Shown here: positions 56,428-64,000 of the stretch, one piece after another
Layout of the letters: every line of letters starts with the position of its first letter
How positions within the stretch are numbered: the first letter of the stretch is position 1
NCBI GenBank assembly: GCA_016703105.1
Contig: JADJCS010000006.1
Coordinates: 175,456 to 239,455 of the forward strand
Source: Flavobacteriales bacterium
GTDB lineage: Bacteria; Bacteroidota; Bacteroidia; Flavobacteriales_F; PHOS-HE28
Length of the DNA stretch: 64,000 bases
Reading direction: 5' to 3'
Position numbers and translations under genes: made by a program
Notes under the pieces: generated by a model
The model's database searches: none
Seen by the model: only the letters and a program-made list of their open reading frames with translations
What the model was told of the DNA's origin: nothing

Positions 56428-57488
56428 GCGGCAGCACGGACGAGGTGGTGGAGGAGATCATGAGCAGCTGGCCGCAGGATGCCTGGGACCTTCGAGCGTA
56501 CTTGCTGAGCAAAAGCCCCTTTCTGAGCCAGGAGTCGCTTGAACAAATGGTGCAACAGGCGATCATGCCCGATGCCATGGTCACCGAGATCCTGGTAGCC
56601 AACCCGGAAGCCACACAGGCGGAAGGCTTTTTAAACTGGCTACAGGAAGAAAGCGGCCATCCTTTGCCACCCAGCTTGCTGGCCCTGGTGGTGGCCAGTT
56701 GGGATGAGCGCACCTACCGCAGCAGCTTGGAGAGCACCATGGCCTTCCACCACGGGGAAATGACGCAGGCCGCCCACTACCTGATGGACCATTACGCAGC
56801 GGATACCACCTACGAGCACGTGGACAGCCTACGCCTGGTATGGCAGGAGGTGCGCACACTGGCGGGCCGCTATGCCGAAGCGCTGACCTATGTGCAGGAA
56901 GGGAATTTTACCGCCGCGATCGATGTGGTCTCCCACCTGCCCATAGAGCATAACATGGAACTGCCGGAGGCGCAGGAGCGGGTGCGCATGCTGGATGTGC
57001 TGGACCTGCTGAAGACCGCCGTGGAGGATGACCGGGATGAGAGCCGGCTGGATAGCGCCGAGGTGGCCGAATTGGAAACCCTGGCGGCCGGCGCTTACGA
57101 TCGCCCGGCCAATTGGGCCAGCAATATCCTTTGCTTCTACTACGACAAGTGCCGCTCACCCCTCACCGGTGGCGGAGGTCACGCACCCATGATGCCTTTG
57201 CCTTGGGCTGGGTTAGAAGCAACGAGCATCACTGAGCCTTCGCTTTCGTTGCAACCTAACCCAGCAGCAGCCTGGGTAGCCGCCAAATACGTCCTTGACC
57301 ACGACCCAGGTGAAGCATGGATATGTGTTCGTGATGTAAATGGGAAAGAGCAGTTGCGCTCCAAGATCGTACAACGCGAGGAACAGGTGGTTTTCGATCT
57401 ACGTGCCCTCGCACCCGGTGCATACACGGTTGTGCTTAGCGACGAGGGAGTGCTCTCGTTGACCGACAAATTGATCGTTCAGCCATGA
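56428..57488 (+). pseudogene. T9SS beta-helix protein, 3' part after the IS element
   Basis: About 350 residues in frame with the 5' part. An alpha-helical domain (VEEIMSSWPQDAWDLRAYLL, EILVANPEATQAEGFLNWL, RYAEALTYVQEGNFTAAID) leads to a type A sorting domain (LQPNPAAAWVAAKYVL, VRDVNGKEQLRSK, GAYTVVLSDEG). This helical region is found between the beta-helix and the tail in related T9SS proteins. Its stop overlaps the ATG of the next gene by four bases (ATGA at 57485-57488), so it once headed a three-gene operon. The IS may supply only weak transcription into it. Confidence 0.78.
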
Positions 57489-58944
57489 GGATGGCCCTTT
57501 CCAGTGTCACGGCCATGTTTGCCGTGACACTGGGGATGGGTCAACAGCCGTTCGGTCTCGACCCATCGTTCATCACAAACATGGAACACACTTCTGTGAA
57601 CTCCGTGTTGTCTTTGGCCAATGGACAAGTCCTCATTTCTGGCCTCCTTTCCTTTCCCCTTATTGGAGAGGAGCGGATCGCCCGCCTGAACGCCAACGGA
57701 ACCCGCGATACATCATTCCCCTTAAACGTGCCCGGGGGTACGAAGCTCACCGAATGGAGCGGAAGGATCTATACCGGTCGCGACGGTGTCGTGAGCCGCA
57801 TTATGCCGGACGGACAGACCGATCCAGACTGGGATGAAATGTATGATTCACCCTACTTCGCTGCGCTTCAAGGTGGTGACTACCATGTGTTCTCCGATGG
57901 TCGGGTGTTAGTGAGCGGTGGTCACATACTCTCTGATAGCATTCGTGGCTTCGAGGGCTATTACAACTTGGTATGGTTCAGCAATACGGGCTATTTAGAC
58001 ACTACCCGAACTCACCGCACCAGTGATGGGGTGATCTACGAGATCGAGGAACAGCCCGATGGAAAATTCCTGTGCAGCGGCGTGCTCACAGAATATGAAG
58101 GCACAGCTGTAAGCAGGATCTTCCGGGTACATCCTGACGGCGCCTTAGACGCTAGTTTCCAGACGGACTTTGTCTGGGGTGAGGCGAACGATTTTCACAC
58201 GCTCGCAGATGGGCGCATCCTAGCAGGTGGTTATTTACGGCGCAATGGGCAGCAGGATTCGCTATGTGTTGTACGTCTGTTGCCGAACGGCGACGTGGAC
58301 CCCACCTTCCATTTAGCCACGTTCGATGCTTCCTGGACTAACAACTTCGCGCCTTACGTCTTGGACGTTCATCCGCTGGCGGATGGGCGCATTCTAATTG
58401 CCGGTGTGCTGGACCATGTGGAAGGAGAGATCCGAGGGGGTATCGCCATGCTCGGTGAGGATGGAGTTTTGTTGGATGACGCGTTCACCGGCGAGGGCTG
58501 TGGAGGGTTTCTCTATCAAGGTCTCTATCGTAGAGCAATTGTCGGCATCGTCCCCGCCCCCGATGGCAGCTACTACATCCACGGCGCCTACCACGGATAT
58601 GATGATGGCACTACGAACGATACCACCCAGCGGTTGGTGAGCCGGTTGCATGGCTTGGATGTGGGGGTGGCGGAGCAGGAAGCGACCGCAAAGCCGTTGT
58701 TGTCCTTATCCCCGAATCCTGCTGCGACCTGCGTGAACATCGCCTATGACTTGGTCACTGCACCGCATGGTGCAGGGATAGTGATCAACGAAACCACAGG
58801 GCGCCGATCTGGTCTTCCAAGTTGGCGAACACGCAAGGACAGATCGTGGTGGATACGCGTGCTTTTGTGCCCGGGGTTTACAGTGTGCAGCTTTCCAATG
58901 GGGGTGAATTGCTGAGCACCGAGTTACTGGTCGTAAAGCCATGA
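57485..58944 (+). CDS. Delta-60 repeat protein with T9SS type A tail, paralog 1 (frameshift near the end)
   Basis: About 486 residues when repaired. Signal peptide MRMALSSVTAMFAVTLGMG after ATG 57485. The body is delta-60 repeats (xPDGxxDxxFxx, e.g. LNANGTRDTSFPL, VHPDGALDASFQTDF, LLPNGDVDPTFHLA), a probable beta-propeller. The sorting tail SLSPNPAATCVNIAYDL is clear. A missing G at ~58806 moves the end to the frame with IVVDTRAFVPGVYSVQL and TELLVVKP, stopping at 58944. It overlaps both neighbours by ATGA. Likely surface-exposed; ligand unknown. Confidence 0.82.
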
Positions 58945-60391
58945 GACCGTTAGTATCCTGCATGGTGGCCTATATGGCCACCATGCAGGGAACGGCACAG
59001 CAGCCGTTCGTCTTGACCCCAATTTCCGGTTGTACGATTCGGATAACTGGTACATCGCTTCGGTCTGCCCTTGCCGGATGGGGAAAGTGCTGATCGCCGG
59101 GCAGTTCGACTATCCCTTCAACATGGGTTTGAACGGCCTAGCACGTTTGCACCCAAGTGGATTTTGGGACTACACATTCGAACCCAACAATCTAGGAATG
59201 GGCAAGATCACCCCTTGGGATGCTGGTCTGTTCTACATCGCCTCATCGCAAACGGTACGAAGGCTCCTGCCTGATGGAACGCAAGACCCCACTTTCATTG
59301 GGATGAACCTGGGTCCCTACTTCAGTTCCGTGCAAGGCGGGGACTACCATGTGTTCCCCGACGGCCGCGTGCTGATGAGCGGGGCTCATATCCTCAGCGA
59401 CAGTATCCGGGGCTTCGAGGGCATGTACAATCTGGTCTGGTTCAGCAATACCGGCTATCTAGATACCACACGCACCCACCGCGCCAGCGACGGGGTGACT
59501 ACGAGATAGAGGAACAACCTGACGGAAAATTCCCGTGCAGCGGAGTGCTTACCGAATACGAAGGCACACCTGTGGGTAAAGATCTTTCCGGGTGCATCCG
59601 GACGGTGCGCTGGACACCAGCTTTCAAACCGACTTCGTATGGGGGGAAGCGCGGGCGTTCAAAACTCTCGCGGATGCGCACATTCTCGCCGGGGGCTATC
59701 TACGCCGCAATGGACAGCAGGATACGCTTTGTTTGGTGCGACTCATGCCCAATGGCGATGTGGACCCAGCCTTCCATCTGTCCACGTTCGAGGCCTCTTG
59801 GACGACGTCCTCAGCGCCACTGGTCCGAGGGATCCATGTCCTCAATGATGGTGGAATAGTCATAACGGGTTTTTTTGACCATGTCGATGGTGCCGTCCGT
59901 GGTGGAATATCATTACTTGATAGTAATGGTATGACCTCCACCGACGCCTTCCATGGAAGCGGCTGCGGTCCATTCGAGTATATGGGATCTATAAACAAGA
60001 GTAGTCGGCACTTCGTCCCCCGCCCCGATGGCAGCTACTACATCCATGGCGCTTACCACGGGTACGATGATGGCACCACGAACGATACCACCCAGCGTTT
60101 GGTAAGCCGGTTGTACGGTTTGGATGTGGGGTGGAAGAAGGGCGGCCGCAAGCAGGGCGGTTAACCGTTGCGCCAAATCCGGCGTCAGGCAGCGCACAAG
60201 TCACATACGACGAACCCTTGGTGCAAACCGAACTTATACTGAGCGATGCATTTGGCCGAACGGTAAGACATCAAGCCATGATTGGTGGAACCGCCAACCT
60301 GGAATTGCACGGGGTGTCCTCCGGCGTATATCATCTTCAGCTATTGGACCGCGGTCACTATGTGACCAGATCCAAGCTCGTCGTGCAATAG
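58941..60391 (+). pseudogene. Delta-60 repeat protein with T9SS type A tail, paralog 2 (several frameshifts)
   Basis: About 480 residues when repaired; a tandem paralog of the previous gene. ATG 58941 starts a signal peptide (MRPLVSCMVAYMATMQGTAQ). Breaks occur at ~59010, ~59080, ~59495, ~59575 and ~60132, mostly in short homopolymers. The delta-60 words match the first copy (LHPSGFWDYTF, MHPDGALDTSFQTDF, LMPNGDVDPAFHLS), as does the tail (APNPASGSAQVTYDEP). It starts with a four-base overlap, so both paralogs share one mRNA, ended by the terminator at 60458. Confidence 0.78.
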
Positions 60392-60457
60392 GTGAGTGGT
60401 CACCGCACATTATCGCGCTTCGCCATACGGAACCAGCCAAGAACAGCAGAGCAGGTC

Positions 60458-60501
60458 AAAATGGGTAAGCCGTGTCCCGAGGATCGGCTTACCCATTTTT
60501 T
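60458..60501. terminator. Bidirectional rho-independent terminator
   Basis: A perfect stem of 13 or more bp (ATGGGTAAGCCG ... CGGCTTACCCAT) is followed on + by TTTTTT and on - by TTTT. It lies between the convergent delta-60 operon and the minus-strand giant gene and probably ends both. Confidence 0.85.
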
Positions 60502-60509
60502 CATGCTGC

Positions 60510-63500
60510 TCAGGGCAATTGCTGTAACCGCACCGCGGTCGGTATCGTTCCGCCGATGGTCACCAGGATCGGATCACGATCGTTACTGCCACCGGCGTAC
60601 TTCACTTGGCCGTTCAGGTTCACATCCTCGGGCCAATAGCCGTTCACGGTAGCCGTGGGTACCAGCCCACCGATCTTCACCAGGATGGGGTCGCGGTCGT
60701 TGCCACCACCGGCGTATTTCACCTGGCCGTTGAAGGTGACATCACCCGCCCACAGGCTTTGCGTCGGGAAAGTGCCGGTAACGCTCTTGCGTGCGTTGGT
60801 GCCGAAGGTGCTCGTGGCCAACGACGTGAAGTCCACGGTGGTGGGCGAAGCGCCGATCGGGACGCCGTTCAGTGTCATCACCCCAAAGGTGGTTCCGGTG
60901 GCGCATGGCCACGCGGTAGGTGCCCGGTGCAATGGTGAAGGTGAGTGCTGAAACTCCATCGTTGGCGACCACATCGCCATCGCATTGCACCAACGCAGGT
61001 GTGTTCGCCACCACGGTGGTCGGTGTGGTATTGTCCCGTAGCTCAACCACCACCCAATCCACGATGGCGTTGCCACCGGTGACCGCAAGCACCGCTGGCG
61101 CCACGGTGGGACCGCTGCCATTGTTCCCCAAATAGGCATACCCCAATGCGGTATAAGGCTCCGAGGAAGGGATGTGGCCACCGCTCCGCAAACCATCACC
61201 CATCAACCCGGTGTTCGGATTGTACGGCCCATCCAGGAAGGCGCGCACGCTGACCTGTATGCTGGTGGGGTTGACAGTGATGAGCACATTGTCCGTGTCC
61301 GTGAGTTCTCCACCTGCACCCGTATTCCCAAGGTCGATGGTGGTGATGGTCAGTACCGCCGCGCCGGAGAAGTTGGTGGTAGGAGAGAACGTGATGATAC
61401 TCAGCGCCGAATTGATGTTGGCCACAGTACCCTCGAAGACCATGGTCGCATCTCCCGTGCCATCACCGGTGGTGAAGGTCAGACCCGTGGTCCCTGCCAG
61501 GGTGAGCGTGCCATTGGTCACGCTGAGGGTGATCTCGACATTGCTTGCACCCGCATCCACATCCGCCACGGCGATCAAATTTCCATTGCCCGCAGATAGG
61601 GTCAGCGCTGTGTTCTGGTTCGTGGCCTGTGCAGCGGGCACGGTATTCACCGGGGGATCGTTCAACGCGGCGCCCGTCACCGGCTTGCTACCCGTAACAG
61701 GAGCTGCAACTCCATCGCTCACACTGGTGATGATGTTGAAGCTCGCGTTGAAGTTCGCCGCAGGAACGAAGGTGACACCCGCAAGCAACGTGTTCACGTT
61801 GGCGATCGCACCGCTGGCCGTCCACACACCCGCACTGAAGGTGGAGGTGACCGCGCCGGATGTTACGGTGCTCAGCGATCCTGCTGATACGTTCGAGAGC
61901 GTCAATGTCGCCGTGGTGGTCGCATGGTCCACATCGCTCACAACGATGTCGATCAGGTTCAACGACACGTCCTCCGTGTAGCTCTCCGCCGCGCTCAGGT
62001 TGGTCGCCGTCGGCGCATCGTTCACCGCGGTGCCCGTCAGCGGCTTGCTACCCGTAACGGGAGCCGCAACGCCATCGCTCACACTGGTGACGATGTTGAA
62101 GTTCATGTTGAAATTCGCCGCAGGAACGAACGTGACACCCGCAAGCAACGTGTTCACGTTGGCGATCGCACCGCTGGCCGTCCATACACCAGCACTGAAG
62201 GTGGAGGTGACCGCGCCCGATGTGGCCGTGCTTAACGATCCCGCTGACACGTTCGACAAGGTCAGTGTTGCTGTGGTCGTCGCATGGTCCACGTCGCTCA
62301 CAACGATGTTGATCAGGTTCAACGACACGTCCTCCGTGTAGCTCTCCGCCGCGCTCAGGTTGGTGGCCGTCGGCGCATCGTTCCCCGCGGTGATGGTGAG
62401 GCTCGCCACATCGGTGCCGTGGAGAAGGCGGTGGTGCCACCGTTGGTCGATGCATCCGCCGTGCTGCCGTTCGTGCCGCTCGTCTGATCCCATGCGCGGA
62501 AGGCGCATCGCCGTGGCGATGGCGCCGTTGAAACTGGCAGTGGGCTGGAAGTACAAACGCGAGTTCGCATCCGCAGCAAGCAAGCGGCTCGCCACGCCAC
62601 TGGGCACACCAAGCGCATTCCAAGCACCGCCATTGTTGATCGAATAGAACCAGGTTCCGTTGGTCGCATCCGCTGCCGTGATCGCGATACCGGTTATCGC
62701 ACCGGCATCCGCATCGGTCACGTTATCCATTCCACCTGCTGGTGGGTTGAGGTCAACAAGAGCGGACACCAGTGTGCCCACTGCGCCCGAAGGAGCGCCG
62801 GCATCCTCGTTCTGCGCGGTGAGCGCCGGGCTTGGAACCGCGCTCAATACCGGCGCTGTGTTCACCGTTCCGAGGAAGACGATACCATACTCCTCGACTT
62901 GCCCGTATTGGACGGGGGTGGTGCATGACCCGGGTGTGGTGTTCACGAAATCCGAGATCACGCGCATCCGCCGCAAAACGTTCGGCGTGGGCGCTACCGG
63001 TGTGGTGAACGAACCGGAACGAACGTTCAGGCCATTGGCCGGGGCGAAGATCTGCTCTCCCCCATCGACGAAGTCGCCATCGCCATTGTAGTCGATGTAG
63101 ACTCGCACCCACTGGTTGTTGAAGGCGCCTACCGTGACCGAAATGTTTAGAGCGTATTGGCGCTCAGGACGGTGTTGTCCGAGCAGGTGTAGTCGTTCAT
63201 GACCGCGCCGTCATACACTGTGGTCTTGTTGATCGTGTTGAGCGTAACGTTGGTGATCCCGATGCCCGATGTGGGGGCCGTTGAACGCGTAACGACGCAG
63301 CCAGCGGTCGGTGCGGCATACACGGTGATGTAGCCCGTCTTGGTCATGGTACTTCCCGCTCCGTTCACATTGGACGCCACGAGCGTCACGTTATAAGTGC
63401 CCGCAGCGGCGTACGTGATCACTGGGTTCTGCGAGGTCGAGGTGGAGGGCGTGCCGCCGGTGAACGTCCACGACCACGAGGTCGGGGAGAGCAGCGACTG

Positions 63501-64000
63501 GTCCGTGAACGTGACGCTGCTTCCCGCGCAAATACGCAGCGGGCTGCCAACGAACTCGGAGAGCGGCGGACCGGTCACGGTCATTGTTACCGTGTTCGAT
63601 AGCGCCGGGGACGAGATCACACCGGCCAGGTTCGAGACCATCTCGCAGTACACCGTGGTACCGGGCATCAGGTTGTTGCTCTGGTAGGTGGCACCGGTGC
63701 CCACAGGCGCGCCGTTGCGGAACCACGTGTAAACAGGTGAAGCGCCACCGTTCACCGGTGTGGGCGTGAAGGTGACGTTCGTGCCATAGGTGATGGTACT
63801 TGCTGGGCGAGCCCGCGATGGAAACACTGGCCAACGTTGCTGGAGATAGAGACCGGTAATCTTCCACGTCCCCGATGAAGAACGCCGACCCGCAGGTGCG
63901 TTTCCGTGGCGCTGAGTGTCGCCGCCTCCCCCGCAGATGCGCATGCGTAACAGCGTGTTGGCAACGGCACCGCCGGGAACGGTCACGTTCGCGTTGAGCG
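60510..64000 (-). CDS. Giant repeat adhesin, C-terminal part, with GEVED, PKD, cadherin-like repeats and dockerin-like end
   Basis: The 5' end is outside the window; about 1160 codons are inside, with several single-base breaks. In order from the N-terminal side: a GEVED-type unit (CGSAFFIGDVEDYRSLS), an Ig-like unit (VYTWFRNGAPVG), PKD (GSSVTFTDQSLLSPTSWSW), a second GEVED unit (VYIDYNGDGDFVDGGEQIF), a cadherin-like unit, two near-identical 120-residue repeats (SAAESYTEDVSLNLI, VTFVPAANFN), and a further beta-sandwich unit. The last ~240 residues match the end of the gene at 6442: GLMGDGLRSGGHIPSSEP, NAIVDWVVVELRD, two KYAGGxNDRDPILV units with DVNLNG. No Por tail is visible. It is probably a very large surface adhesin. 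Breaks: ~60896, ~62420, ~62498, ~63145, ~63805, ~63900. Confidence 0.8.
61660..62379 (-). repeat. Two tandem 360-bp repeats in the giant adhesin gene
   Basis: The two units (61660-62019 and 62020-62379) align base for base with a period of exactly 360, coding two 120-residue cadherin-like repeats. About 30 differences are seen by eye over one period, so the duplication is recent or kept alike by recombination. Confidence 0.85.

Noticed and set aside
61660..62379. Possible CRISPR array because of regular repeats
   Set aside because: Units of 360 bases code protein in frame and have no short direct repeats with unique spacers; no cas gene is in the window.

Overview
The window comes from a high-GC member of the Bacteroidota, most likely an uncultured Flavobacteriales-type bacterium. 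This rests on the cargo and machinery of the type IX secretion system (T9SS): at least ten genes encode signal-peptide proteins ending in type A (Por-like) or type B (gliding-motility-associated) C-terminal sorting domains, and a porZ-like gene lies beside recO. Candidate -7 boxes resemble the Bacteroidota consensus TAnnTTTG. No species is claimed.

Layout. 1-8.6 kb: four surface or secreted proteins on + (a truncated T9SS protein, an FG-GAP protein, an SdrB-like T9SS protein and an FG-GAP/ASPIC-UnbV protein ending in a dockerin-like module). 8.7-14.2 kb: a small conserved protein, an S9 peptidase, a small ion-channel-like protein and lepA (-). 14.3-22.8 kb: three nidogen-like T9SS proteins bracketing an ECF sigma factor and a membrane protein that looks like an anti-sigma factor carrying a type B sorting domain. 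22.8-36.6 kb: mostly core metabolism and envelope genes (metF, M1 peptidase, riboflavin synthase, M17 aminopeptidase, pdxA, a glycan flippase, a methyltransferase, a LysM lytic transglycosylase) plus one fibronectin-type T9SS protein. 36.7-45.98 kb (-): oligopeptidase-B-like lipoprotein, recO, porZ, tRNA-Cys, folB, gltX, an SGNH-like protein and a small GNAT. 46-51.9 kb (+): pirin, nitroreductase, DUF3179, TfoX-N, DUF4234, DUF2752 and another T9SS protein. 52-60.4 kb (+): a large T9SS beta-helix gene interrupted by a 1.2-kb IS3-family element, then two tandem delta-60-repeat paralogs coupled by ATGA overlaps. 60.5-64 kb (-): the 3' part of a very large repeat adhesin, ending in the same dockerin-like module as the 6.4-8.6 kb gene.

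How the parts fit: the window is a surface-protein locus set in housekeeping genes. PorZ is a T9SS component, the CTD proteins are its probable cargo, and the sigma/anti-sigma-like pair is a candidate switch linking cell-surface state to transcription. The dockerin-like C-terminal module replaces a recognisable Por tail in two very large proteins.

Quality caution: many genes carry single-base frameshifts, mostly in short homopolymers (sigma factor, S9 lipoprotein, recO, pirin leader, and more than a dozen from 53.7 kb onward). They look more like sequencing error than decay, but real decay near the insertion sequence cannot be excluded from the sequence alone. Coordinates of split genes are given for the reconstructed full gene.
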